Shown: one piece after another, positions 42,503 to 50,041 of the stretch | Layout: each line of letters begins with the position of its first letter | Position numbering within the stretch: the first letter of the stretch is position 1 | From: Rhodococcus aetherivorans | GTDB lineage: Bacteria; Actinomycetota; Actinomycetes; Mycobacteriales; Mycobacteriaceae | DNA: 51,822 nucleotides | NCBI RefSeq assembly: GCF_011058165.1 | Contig: NZ_JAALEG010000039.1 | Span: 1 to 51,822, forward strand | Direction: 5' to 3' | The notes under the pieces: generated by a model | Databases searched by the model: none | Seen by the model: the letters and a program-made list of their open reading frames with translations, nothing else | What the model was told of the DNA's origin: nothing | Made by a program: the position numbers and the translations under genes

Positions 42503-44131
42503 TCAGGCCAGGACGAATCCCTTGAAGTCGGCGTCCCGGACCTCGTTCCACGTCTGCTCGTACAGCACGATGCCGCCGGCGTAGGGCATGAAGATCTGCG
42601 GCTTGCCGGGGATGTTCTGACCGCGGTACCAGGATCCCGACTCACCCTGCGGCCACAGGGTCATGTTCGCGATCTCCTCGACCGTCTCGACCCACGCGTT
42701 CTGCGCTTCCTCGGTGGCCTCGATCGTGGTCAGTCCGTGCTCGCGCATGTGGTCCATGGTCTCGACCGTCCACTCGACGTGCTGCTCGATGGCGGTCACC
42801 ATGTTCGACAGCACCGACGGGCTGCCGACGTTGGCGATGATGAACATGTTGGGGAATCCGGCGGTGCCCAGGCCGAGGTGCGTCTTCGGGCCCTCCTGCC
42901 ACGCCTTCTGCAAGGGCAGGCCGCCCCGGCCGCGAATGTCGATCTGGGTGAACGCGCCGGTGAAGGCGTCGAACCCGGTGGCGAGTACGACGGCGTCGAA
43001 CTCGTACTCGGTGCCGTCGGCGAGATGCATGCCGTGTTCGGTGAAGCTGTCGAGGGGCTTCTTGCGCAGGTCGACCAGTTCGACGTTGTCGCGGTTGAAG
43101 GTCTCGTACCAGTCGGTGCCGACGACGGGCCGCTTCGCACCCATCGGGTAGCCGAACGGCTTGAGGCTGTCCGCGACGTCCGGGTCGTCGACGATCTCGT
43201 CGATCTTGGCCCGGATGAAGTCACAGACCGAGTCGTTCGCCCGCTGGTCCACCATCAGGTCCGCGAACGCGCCGAGGAAGGCAATTCCGCCGCCCTGCCA
43301 ACGCTTCTCGTACTCGGCCCACCGCTCTTCGTCGCTGACGTCGAACGCGGCCTTGGGGTTGTCGTCGCGGATGCAGCCCGCGGCGGCGGTCCGGCACGCA
43401 CGGCGTCGCTCGCGGTAGTTCGCCTTGACGTTCGCGACGAACTCCGGGTCGAGCTTGTGGTTGCGGGCGGGAATGACGAAGTTGGCGGTGCGCTGCAGCA
43501 CGGTCAGCTTGCCGGCCTGCTTGGCGATCTCCGGGATGGCCTGCACGCCGGAGGATCCGGTGCCGACGGCGGCGACCCGGAGACCGGTGAAGTCCACACC
43601 CTCCTCCGGCCACGCGCTGGTGCGGTAGATCGGCCCCTGGAACTTGTCGAGGCCCGGAACATCGACGTCCTTGGGGACCGACAGGCAGCCGACGGCCATG
43701 AGGCAGAACCGTGAAACGTACTCGTCGCCCTTGTCGGTACGGACGTGCCACTTCTGCTCGCCCTCGTCGAAACGGGCTTCGGTGACGGTGGTTTCGAGAC
43801 GGATGTCGCGGCGCAGGTCGAACCGGTCGGCGACGTGCGAGAGATACGCCTGAAGCTCGGGCTGCGACGGGTAGCGCTCGCTCCACTCCCACTCCTGCTC
43901 GAGTTCCTCGTCGAATCCGAACGAGTAGTCGTGGCTGTCCACGTCGCAGCGGGCGCCGGGGTAGCGGTTCCAATGCCAGGTGCCGCCGACCTCCTCGCCC
44001 TTGTCGAGCGCGACGGCGGTGTAACCGTGCCTGCGCAGCTTCCACAACAGGTACAGGCCTGCGAAGCCGGCGCCGACGACGACGGCGTCGACCTCGATTG
44101 CGGATGTTGAGGAGTTGGGGGTTGCAGTCAT
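42503..44131 (-). CDS. Flavin-containing (Baeyer-Villiger-type) monooxygenase
   Basis: 542 residues. Two Rossmann motifs, GAGFAG (20-25) and GTGSSG (190-195), flank the Baeyer-Villiger fingerprint F-x-G-x3-H-x3-W-P. Here it reads F164-Q-G-P-I-Y-R170-T-S-A-W174-P, so the histidine is arginine (codon CGC rather than CAC). The N-terminal VGGTWHWNRYPGARCDVDSHDY is typical of cyclic-ketone monooxygenases. It would insert oxygen beside a ketone to form a lactone or ester; the H-to-R change may alter activity. ATG 44131 was chosen for GAGAGG 8 bases upstream; an in-frame ATG at 44179 is less likely. Confidence 0.87.
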   Translation of the reverse strand: MTATPNSSTSAIEVDAVVVGAGFAGLYLLWKLRRHGYTAVALDKGEEVGGTWHWNRYPGARCDVDSHDYSFGFDEELEQEWEWSERYPSQPELQAYLSHVADRFDLRRDIRLETTVTEARFDEGEQKWHVRTDKGDEYVSRFCLMAVGCLSVPKDVDVPGLDKFQGPIYRTSAWPEEGVDFTGLRVAAVGTGSSGVQAIPEIAKQAGKLTVLQRTANFVIPARNHKLDPEFVANVKANYRERRRACRTAAAGCIRDDNPKAAFDVSDEERWAEYEKRWQGGGIAFLGAFADLMVDQRANDSVCDFIRAKIDEIVDDPDVADSLKPFGYPMGAKRPVVGTDWYETFNRDNVELVDLRKKPLDSFTEHGMHLADGTEYEFDAVVLATGFDAFTGAFTQIDIRGRGGLPLQKAWQEGPKTHLGLGTAGFPNMFIIANVGSPSVLSNMVTAIEQHVEWTVETMDHMREHGLTTIEATEEAQNAWVETVEEIANMTLWPQGESGSWYRGQNIPGKPQIFMPYAGGIVLYEQTWNEVRDADFKGFVLA

Positions 44132-44254
44132 CGGATGACCTCTCTGACTGGGGGATTCGATCGGATGTGCCGATGTCACCGCCAGGCTCGCGGTTTCGGT
44201 GTGCCAGGCGGGAGCGCGGTGCGGCCGGATGGTCGTCCGCTCGCGGAAAAGTCT

Positions 44255-44268
44255 GTGACGGGTATCAC
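44255..44268. promoter_or_regulatory. Exact GTGA-N6-TCAC site between divergent genes
   Basis: GTGACGGGTATCAC. On the minus strand it starts right at the putative TAGAGT -10 box of the monooxygenase promoter. On the plus strand its centre is about 26 bases upstream of TATAAT, an activating position. One protein could therefore act oppositely on the two genes. Confidence 0.62.
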
Positions 44269-44335
44269 TCTATCAATGCGAATGGATATAATCAAAGGTG
44301 TAGAGCGGATATATTTGGCGGGCGTCGTCGCGCCA

Positions 44336-44410
44336 CCCCGTGTGCGGGGCCGTTCCACACCCCCGTGTGCGGGGCCGTTCCACACCCCCGTGTGCGGGGC
44401 TGTTCCACAC
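44336..44410 (+). repeat. Three tandem 25-bp repeats in the EthD-like leader
   Basis: Units at 44336, 44361 and 44386; the third differs by one base (44401). Each contains CCCC-N6-GGGG and GTGTG/CACAC pairs, so each transcribed unit can fold into alternative small hairpins. The array ends 35 bases before ATG 44446. Confidence 0.93.
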
Positions 44411-44445
44411 GGAAATCTCCGAATCCACCATGGAAAGAGGTCGAC

Positions 44446-44754
44446 ATGTACCGACTCGTCGCCGCGTACAACCACCCCGAGGATCCCGAGAAGTTCCTCG
44501 AGCACTACCGCAACGTGCACTCCAAGCTCGCGCTGAAGCAGCAGGGGATCCGGAACTACGAATGGGGCGTGTGCTCCACCCCCGACGGCAGCACCCCGCC
44601 GCACTTCCTGGTCGCGGTGTGCGACTGGGACAGCAAGGAAGCCATGCTCGCCGACATGGCGTCTCCGGAAGGGCAGCAGGGCGCCGCCGACCTCGAGAAC
44701 TTTGCGCAGGCCGGCGTCTCGTTCGACTTCTACGAGATCACCAAGGACATCTGA
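44446..44754 (+). CDS. EthD-family ferredoxin-like-fold protein
   Basis: 102 residues. MYRLVAAYNHPEDPEKFLEHYRNVHSKLA fits the EthD/dimeric alpha-beta barrel pattern with the conserved histidine in NVH. EthD-type proteins accompany P450 systems such as ethyl-ether degradation, and others are small isomerases or decarboxylases; the exact role is unknown. GGAAAGAGGTCGAC precedes the ATG. Transcribed alone, away from the monooxygenase. Confidence 0.8.
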   Translation: MYRLVAAYNHPEDPEKFLEHYRNVHSKLALKQQGIRNYEWGVCSTPDGSTPPHFLVAVCDWDSKEAMLADMASPEGQQGAADLENFAQAGVSFDFYEITKDI

Positions 44755-44760
44755 GCCGAG

Positions 44761-44806
44761 ACATGCGACAGGGTGGGGACCGCGAAGTCCCCACCCTGCC
44801 GCATGT
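44761..44806. terminator. Shared terminator between convergent genes
   Basis: A 12-bp stem (44769-44780 with 44787-44798) is extended, after one mismatch, by seven more pairs (44761-44767 with 44800-44806). It lies between the ends of the EthD-like and NTF2-like genes. Confidence 0.85.
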
Positions 44807-44824
44807 GCCGCTGCCGTGCTCCGG

Positions 44825-45247
44825 TCAGGCGTCGAAACCGTCCATCTGCGGCGTGGTGAGGCCGGTGATGATCCGCTCGGCGATCTTCCAGCCGTCGGCG
44901 GTGCGGACGTAGCGGTCCTCGTTGAGCGCGATTGCCTTGATGGCGGCGCCGTTCTTCATCTCCGCTTCGGAGAAGACGTAGTTCGTACCGGTGGCGTGGT
45001 CGTCGTCCTCGAAGTCGATGACGTGGTTGGTGATGATGTGGAACTGCTTGTCCACTGCCTGTGCGTCCCGCTCGAAGAAGTCGAGGATCTGCTCGTGCCC
45101 CTCGTACCGGGTCAGGCCGACGGCGCTGGCGTCCCACGCTCCGTCGGGTGCGAAGGCGGACAGTGCCTCCTTGGGGTCGAATCGATCGAGGCCACGGGCG
45201 TAGAGATGGGTGATGCGGATGATCTCGTTGATGTCGTCGGCGCGCAT
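44825..45247 (-). CDS. NTF2-like (SnoaL-type) protein
   Basis: 140 residues. IIRITHLYARGLDRFDPKEALSAF and YVRTADGWKIAERIITG match the SnoaL-like NTF2 fold. The start at 45247 (MRADDIN) was chosen because GGAGACCGACAC precedes it and the fold begins there. It follows the monooxygenase gene at 45280 by 32 bases on the same strand, and is the last gene of this minus-strand group. Function unknown. Confidence 0.82.
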   Translation of the reverse strand: MRADDINEIIRITHLYARGLDRFDPKEALSAFAPDGAWDASAVGLTRYEGHEQILDFFERDAQAVDKQFHIITNHVIDFEDDDHATGTNYVFSEAEMKNGAAIKAIALNEDRYVRTADGWKIAERIITGLTTPQMDGFDA

Positions 45248-45279
45248 GTGTCGGTCTCCGATGTACTCGAGGTGCAGGG

Positions 45280-47076
45280 TCAGGGAACGGATGGCAGGTC
45301 GATGCCGTCCAGGTCGGCCTTGATCTGGAGAGCAAGGTACTTGTTGTAGATGCGGGCGAGGGTGAGATTGCCGCCGCTGAACCAGAATCCGTCGTGACCC
45401 GAACGTCGCCACACCGACCGGATCTCGCCCTCGTCGTCGAGACCCCAGACCGGTCCGCATTGGTCGGCGACGGCGTCGCCCAGGATGCGGCGGGCAGTGT
45501 CGAGGATGCCCCGGAACCCGGTGGCGAACACGACGGTGTCGGCGGGCACGACGGTGCCGTCCGACATGACCACTCCCTCGGGAACGAACCGTTCCACGGT
45601 CTTCCCTGCGACCAGTCCGATCGACCCGTCGGCGACGAGCCGGGACGCTCCGACGTCGATGTAGTAGCCGCCGTTCCGGGTGAGGAAGAGGTCCATCGCT
45701 CCGGTCCCGCCGTCGCCCAGGTGATGCCGGAATCCCCGGGCGCTCAGGGCATCGAGCAGGTCGCGATCGATGTCGGCCATGGCCGCGACGGCGGTGCGCA
45801 GGCCGTCGACGAATCCCTGGTCCCGCCGCGCGAACGACGCACCGACGAGGTCGGCGATCTCGGTGGGCGCGGTGTTCTCGCCGTAGGCGGGTTTCAGCAT
45901 GACGTCGACCACGGTGGTGCCGCCGACGACGTAGGTCGGACCCCGCTGGACGAGGGTCACGTGAGCGCCGGTGTTGTACAGGTCCTGGGCGATGTCGTGG
46001 CCGCTGTTCCCGGTGCCGATGACGACGACATCACGGCCGCTCCGTCGTGGGTCCGTCGTGTACCGGCCGGAATGCAGCAGCTCGCCCGCGAATTCTCCGG
46101 TCCCGGGGATGTCCGGTACGAGCGGCTCGGTGCCGCTCAGGCCGGTGGCCAGGACCACGTGCTGCGGGCGCAGCACCCGCCGTTCGCCTCCGCGGTCGAG
46201 CAGCACCTCCCACCGCTTCGTCGCGGGATCGTACGAGGCGCTCACGAGTTCCGTGCGGGTCCACACGTTCAGTTCCAGGGCTCGGGCGTAGATGTCGAGC
46301 CAGTCGCCCATCTTGTCCTTCGGTGTGAACACCGGCCAGGTGGGTGGGAACGGCATCATCGGCAGATGGTTCGACCACACGGGGTCGTGCAGCACCAGCG
46401 AGTCGTAGCGGTTGCGCCAGTTGTCACCCACGCGCTCGTTGCGCTCGACGACGAGCGCGTGGACGTTCATCGCCCCGAGGTAGGCGGCGAGCCCGAGACC
46501 GGAATGTCCGGCGCCGATGACGAGGACCTCCGGATCCCGTTCGGTGCACTCGCTCGCGAGGAGCCGGCGATCACCCCAGTGGACGGTGACGCGTTCACCG
46601 GGTTCCGGGACACCGTTCGGACGACGCTCTCCCACAGCCGGTTCGGCGCCGGCGAGACTGTCGAGCGTCGTCAGGACAGCCGTCGCGCGCCAGCGGCCCG
46701 CGTCGTCCGGGGTCAGTCGCGCGACGCCACGGACGTGTCCGAACCGGATGGTGAGGCGGAAGAGCAGCTGCACGACCGGCGGGCCCTCGCCTGTCGGCAG
46801 CAGCGCCGGTGGCACGGAGGAATCGAGCGCTTCGTCGCGGACCTCGAGATCCGCCGCGCCGGTGAGCAGCGGGCGGATCGCCGATTCGCCGTGCAGGCTG
46901 CGCAGATCGCCGGTGAAGGCGAGCAGGTCGCGCCACCACGCGTCGGTGGCGAGTGCGTCCGGGTAGTCGTCGGCGTTTCCCGATCGGAGCGCACCGGCGA
47001 AGTCCGCGAGCCAGCGTTCGGCGACCGCGTCGGGGTGGGCGGGATCGAGGCGCGGTGTGTCGAGTCGAGCAGTCAT
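45280..47076 (-). CDS. Flavin-dependent monooxygenase with NTF2-like N-terminal part
   Basis: 598 residues. An N-terminal region of about 170 residues (AVAERWLADFAGALRSGNADDY, then a small sheet) looks like an NTF2-type domain. The FMO-like part follows: FAD motif GAGHSG (VLVIGAGHSGLGLAAYLG) and NADPH motif GTGNSG. It lacks the Baeyer-Villiger fingerprint I can recognise, so it is closer to the FMO/YUC-like group. It may oxygenate a ketone, amine or sulfur substrate. Downstream of a mycofactocin-type SDR by 25 bases. Confidence 0.85.
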   Translation of the reverse strand: MTARLDTPRLDPAHPDAVAERWLADFAGALRSGNADDYPDALATDAWWRDLLAFTGDLRSLHGESAIRPLLTGAADLEVRDEALDSSVPPALLPTGEGPPVVQLLFRLTIRFGHVRGVARLTPDDAGRWRATAVLTTLDSLAGAEPAVGERRPNGVPEPGERVTVHWGDRRLLASECTERDPEVLVIGAGHSGLGLAAYLGAMNVHALVVERNERVGDNWRNRYDSLVLHDPVWSNHLPMMPFPPTWPVFTPKDKMGDWLDIYARALELNVWTRTELVSASYDPATKRWEVLLDRGGERRVLRPQHVVLATGLSGTEPLVPDIPGTGEFAGELLHSGRYTTDPRRSGRDVVVIGTGNSGHDIAQDLYNTGAHVTLVQRGPTYVVGGTTVVDVMLKPAYGENTAPTEIADLVGASFARRDQGFVDGLRTAVAAMADIDRDLLDALSARGFRHHLGDGGTGAMDLFLTRNGGYYIDVGASRLVADGSIGLVAGKTVERFVPEGVVMSDGTVVPADTVVFATGFRGILDTARRILGDAVADQCGPVWGLDDEGEIRSVWRRSGHDGFWFSGGNLTLARIYNKYLALQIKADLDGIDLPSVP

Positions 47077-47101
47077 GTGGTCTCCCGTTCGTCCGGCCGG
47101 G

Positions 47102-47944
47102 TCAGCGGAGGGTGTAGCCGGCGTCGACCTTCAGTTCGGTGCCGGTGACGTACCGGGCCTCGTCGGAGGCCAGGTACAACACCGCGTTGGAGATGTCGAT
47201 CGGCTCGATCCACGGCACGGGCAGGACGTTGGTGGTGGCGAAGACCGGTGCGGCCTGTTCCTGGGTGGGATGTTCGACGTCCGGGAGGAACAGCCGGAAG
47301 CAGGCCTCGTTGAGGATCATGTCCGTGGCGACGCCGGTGGGATGCACGGTGTTGACGCGGATGCCGTGCGGACCCAGTTCCAGTGCGAGCGTGCGCATCA
47401 GGCCGACCACGGCATGCTTGCTCGCGGTGTAGGGCGCGACGTTCGGCGTGCCCTTCAGGCCGGCGGTGGAGCTGGTGATGACGATCGACCCCCCGGTGCC
47501 CTGTTCGATCAGGTGCGGGGTGACGGCCTTGCACGTGTGCCACACGCCCTTGAGATTGATGTCGAGGACATCGTCCCAGTCGCGTTCGCTCACCAGGTGT
47601 GTCTCGTCGCCGAAGAGGAAGATGCCGGCGTTGGCGGCGACGATGTCGATCCGGCCGAGCTCGGCGATGCCCTCGTCGACCACGGCTTTGACGGCGTCGA
47701 AGTTACGGACGTCGGCCTTGCGGGCGATGATCCGGCGATCGAGTGCCTCCACGGCGCGCACCGTCTCGGCCAGGTCGTCCTCGGTGGCGCCGGGGTAGAA
47801 GCGGGTGACGCTCTCGATGTCCTCGGCCACATCGAGAGCGACGATGTCGGCGCCCTCCTCGGCGAGGCGGATCGCATGGCTGCGTCCCTGGCCGCGGGCC
47901 GCGCCCGTGATGAAAGCGACCTTACCTGCTACCCGTCCTGTCAT
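47102..47944 (-). CDS. Mycofactocin-coupled SDR
   Basis: 280 residues. ITGAARGQGRSHAIRLAEEG, NAGIFLFG, catalytic S158/S159, Y172 and K176 (YTASKHA), and YVTGTELKVDAGYTLR at the end. Pattern and length are near those of 38924. A fair ribosome site (AGGAGCAGCT) precedes ATG 47944. Part of the minus-strand operon NTF2-like/SDR/monooxygenase/NTF2-like. Confidence 0.9.
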   Translation of the reverse strand: MTGRVAGKVAFITGAARGQGRSHAIRLAEEGADIVALDVAEDIESVTRFYPGATEDDLAETVRAVEALDRRIIARKADVRNFDAVKAVVDEGIAELGRIDIVAANAGIFLFGDETHLVSERDWDDVLDINLKGVWHTCKAVTPHLIEQGTGGSIVITSSTAGLKGTPNVAPYTASKHAVVGLMRTLALELGPHGIRVNTVHPTGVATDMILNEACFRLFLPDVEHPTQEQAAPVFATTNVLPVPWIEPIDISNAVLYLASDEARYVTGTELKVDAGYTLR

Positions 47945-47984
47945 AGCTGCTCCTTCGGGGGCCGCCGACGGGCCCGATCCGCCG

Positions 47985-48530
47985 TCAGCGGTAGGTGTTC
48001 CAGGTGGGAGCCGACTCCGGATAGTCGGCCTCGGTGTATCGGGTCTGGGGCCACCGAATCCGTTTGGTGGTACGGAAACTCGAGCCCATCGACTCGAACG
48101 GTACCGCGTACATGAACGACACGGCGCGTCTTTCGAAAAGCCAGGTGCCGTCCCGGCGCACGTATCGGTCGCGGTACCGGAACGCGGTCATCATCAGGGT
48201 GTCGTGGACCGCGAGTTCGGCATGGCCGGTCATGATTCCGCTTGCGTGCGAGTCGTCTTCGATCGTGACGAGGTGGATCTCGGGTGTGTGCAGCATGGTG
48301 TGGTAACGGTCCATGCTGGAGACGTAGAAGGGGCGGATCTGCTCACGGCCGCGCAGCTCGGTGCCGGCGACCTCGAAGACACCGTCCTCGGTGAACATCG
48401 ACAGCACGGTATCGATGTCGTGGTCGTCGACGGCCAGGGCGTAACGTCCGGCCAGGTCCCGGATCTCGTCCTTGGCGACGAGGCGGCTCAGGGCGGCGGA
48501 ATCGAGGTCCGCGAGTTTCGAGGCAGTCAT
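47985..48530 (-). CDS. NTF2-like (SnoaL-type) protein
   Basis: 181 residues. IRDLAGRYALAVDDHDIDTVLSMF and the C-terminal PESAPTWNTYR closely match the protein at 3054 (PESLPTWSTYR), showing recent duplication of the gene. Start at 48530 chosen for CAGGAACAGAGCCG upstream; in-frame starts further upstream run through the preceding terminator. Its partner in both places is an SDR, so a shared role with SDR products is suggested. Confidence 0.83.
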   Translation of the reverse strand: MTASKLADLDSAALSRLVAKDEIRDLAGRYALAVDDHDIDTVLSMFTEDGVFEVAGTELRGREQIRPFYVSSMDRYHTMLHTPEIHLVTIEDDSHASGIMTGHAELAVHDTLMMTAFRYRDRYVRRDGTWLFERRAVSFMYAVPFESMGSSFRTTKRIRWPQTRYTEADYPESAPTWNTYR

Positions 48531-48560
48531 CGGCTCTGTTCCTGTCGGAGGTACACGGAT

Positions 48561-48597
48561 CGGGCCGGGACGGAGTGTGGACCCCCGTCCCGGCCCG
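48561..48597 (-). terminator. Hairpin after the alcohol dehydrogenase
   Basis: 13 perfect pairs (48561-48573 with 48585-48597) around an 11-base loop, about 43 bases past the alcohol dehydrogenase stop. It separates the dehydrogenase from the following minus-strand operon. Confidence 0.75.
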
Positions 48598-48639
48598 TGC
48601 GCCGGGCGCGAACACTCCCGGGGAATCGCGTGTGCCGAT

Positions 48640-49761
48640 CTAGTCGTCGTACATGATGACGCCGCGAATGTTCTTGCCCTCGCGGAGATCCTTGAACGCG
48701 GTGTTGATGTCCTCGAGCTTGTAGGTCTTGGTGACCAGCTCGTCGAGCTTGAACTCGCCACGGCGGTACATGTCGGCGATGAGCGGGATGTCCCGGCGCG
48801 CCGTCGTGGTGCCGTACAGGGTGCCCTGCAGGCGCTTGCCCGACATCGCGAAGGTGAACAGGTCGAACGGCACGTCGCGCTGGGTGACGGGAGCGGCGGC
48901 GGTGAGCACCAGGGTGCCGCCGCGGCGGGTCATCTCCTGCGCCGGGTTGAGCAGGTGCCCGTAGGCGATGTCGACGGTGATGATGACGACGTCGGCGCCC
49001 TGCCCCTCGGTGAGCTGGTCGACGACCTCTCGGCACTGTTCGAAGTTCTCGGTGGTGTGGGTGGCACCGAAGATCTTGGCCTGGTCGCGCTTGTACTCGA
49101 CGGGGTCGATCGTGACGATGTTCTTGGCGCCCTTGTGCCGGGCGCCCTGGACCGCGTTCATGCCCACACCGCCGGTGCCGATGACGACGACGGTGTCCCC
49201 GAGCTGGATGTCGGCCGCATAGACGGACGAGCCCCAGCCGGTGGGGACGCCGCAGCCGATCAGTGCGGCCTTGTCGAGCGGGATGTCCTTGCCGATCTTG
49301 ACGCACGAGTCGATGTTGACCACGACGTACGGGGAGAAGGTGCCGAGGTAGGAGAACGGGCCGACGCCCTGGCCCCGGGCGTGGACGCGGTGGGTGCCGT
49401 CGGGAGCGAAGCCGCCGAGCACGCCGGCGCCCATCTCGCACATGTTGGAACGGCCGATGGTGCACATCTTGCAGTGGCCACAGGACGGCAGGAAGGACAG
49501 GACGACGTGGTCGCCGACCTCGAAGCCGGTGACGTCGGGGCCGAGCTCCTCGATCACGCCCGCACCTTCGTGCCCGCCGATGATCGGCGCCCAGTCGAGG
49601 GGGATGTCGCCGGTGTCGACGTGGTCGTCGCTGTGGCAGATGCCGGAGGCGGCGAGCTTGACCCGCACCTCCCGGCTCTTCGGGGGATCGATCTCGATTT
49701 CCTCGACGCTCCAACCGGACCGGGTTCCCGGCTCCCACAGCAGCGCTCCGATGGTCTTCAT
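48640..49761 (-). CDS. NDMA-dependent (mycofactocin-associated) alcohol dehydrogenase
   Basis: 373 residues, zinc medium-chain dehydrogenase. Catalytic zinc ligands C42 and H64-E65 (GGHEGAG), structural zinc cysteines C94, C97, C100 and C108, and cofactor motif GTGGVG. The sequence fits the NDMA-dependent methanol/alcohol dehydrogenases, nicotinoproteins that use mycofactocin as the natural electron carrier. Start ATG 49761 (MKTIGALL) follows GAGGAGAAGCC; a longer in-frame start at 49824 is unlikely. Probably oxidises a primary alcohol to the aldehyde for the ALDHs (inference). Confidence 0.9.
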   Translation of the reverse strand: MKTIGALLWEPGTRSGWSVEEIEIDPPKSREVRVKLAASGICHSDDHVDTGDIPLDWAPIIGGHEGAGVIEELGPDVTGFEVGDHVVLSFLPSCGHCKMCTIGRSNMCEMGAGVLGGFAPDGTHRVHARGQGVGPFSYLGTFSPYVVVNIDSCVKIGKDIPLDKAALIGCGVPTGWGSSVYAADIQLGDTVVVIGTGGVGMNAVQGARHKGAKNIVTIDPVEYKRDQAKIFGATHTTENFEQCREVVDQLTEGQGADVVIITVDIAYGHLLNPAQEMTRRGGTLVLTAAAPVTQRDVPFDLFTFAMSGKRLQGTLYGTTTARRDIPLIADMYRRGEFKLDELVTKTYKLEDINTAFKDLREGKNIRGVIMYDD

Positions 49762-49856
49762 GGCTTCTCCTCGTGACGAACGGGGGTGAAGGCGCGAGCG
49801 GCGGCCGGCGTAGGGCGCCGGCACGGGCTCGACGGTGTTGATCGCTATGCATGCAT

Positions 49857-49897
49857 GTGATCGCTATCACCATAACCATATGCATGGATATAAGCAA
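49857..49897 (-). promoter_or_regulatory. Alcohol dehydrogenase promoter with GTGA-N6-TCAC overlap
   Basis: On the minus strand, TTGCTT (complement of 49892-49897) and TATGGT (complement of 49869-49874) are spaced by 17 bases. The exact palindrome at 49857-49870 overlaps the end of the -10 box. This is the clearest case in the window of the motif placed over a core promoter. Confidence 0.65.
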
Positions 49898-49968
49898 TAG
49901 CGGTGTCGTCGGAGTTCGCCGGACCTCGGGAGCCGGGCCGCCGGTCGCGAATCGGCCCGGAAACCCGG

Positions 49969-50004
49969 CGGGCCCGCGCCGAGACGATGCTCGGTGCGGG
50001 CCCG
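49969..50004 (-). terminator. Hairpin after the GntR regulator
   Basis: 15 positions pair (49969-49983 with 49990-50004), with one G-T pair, around ACGATG. It lies 38 bases past the regulator's stop codon. Confidence 0.75.
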
Positions 50005-50041
50005 TGGGGTCCGTGTCGCCGGACGGCGGCGACAGTGGTGT

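Larger units (their letters stand above)
44132..44445. promoter_or_regulatory. Divergent promoter region, monooxygenase and EthD-like genes
   Basis: No gene is seen. For the minus-strand monooxygenase, TTGATT (complement of 44290-44295) and TAGAGT (complement of 44267-44272) are 17 bases apart. For the plus-strand EthD-like gene, TATAAT at 44287-44292 is a good -10 box. The palindrome at 44255 overlaps the monooxygenase -10 and lies upstream of the EthD-like one. Three 25-bp repeats occupy the EthD-side leader. Confidence 0.6.

Noticed and set aside
44336-44410. CRISPR-like array
   Set aside because: The 25-base units are directly adjacent with no spacers, so this is a tandem repeat and not a CRISPR array.
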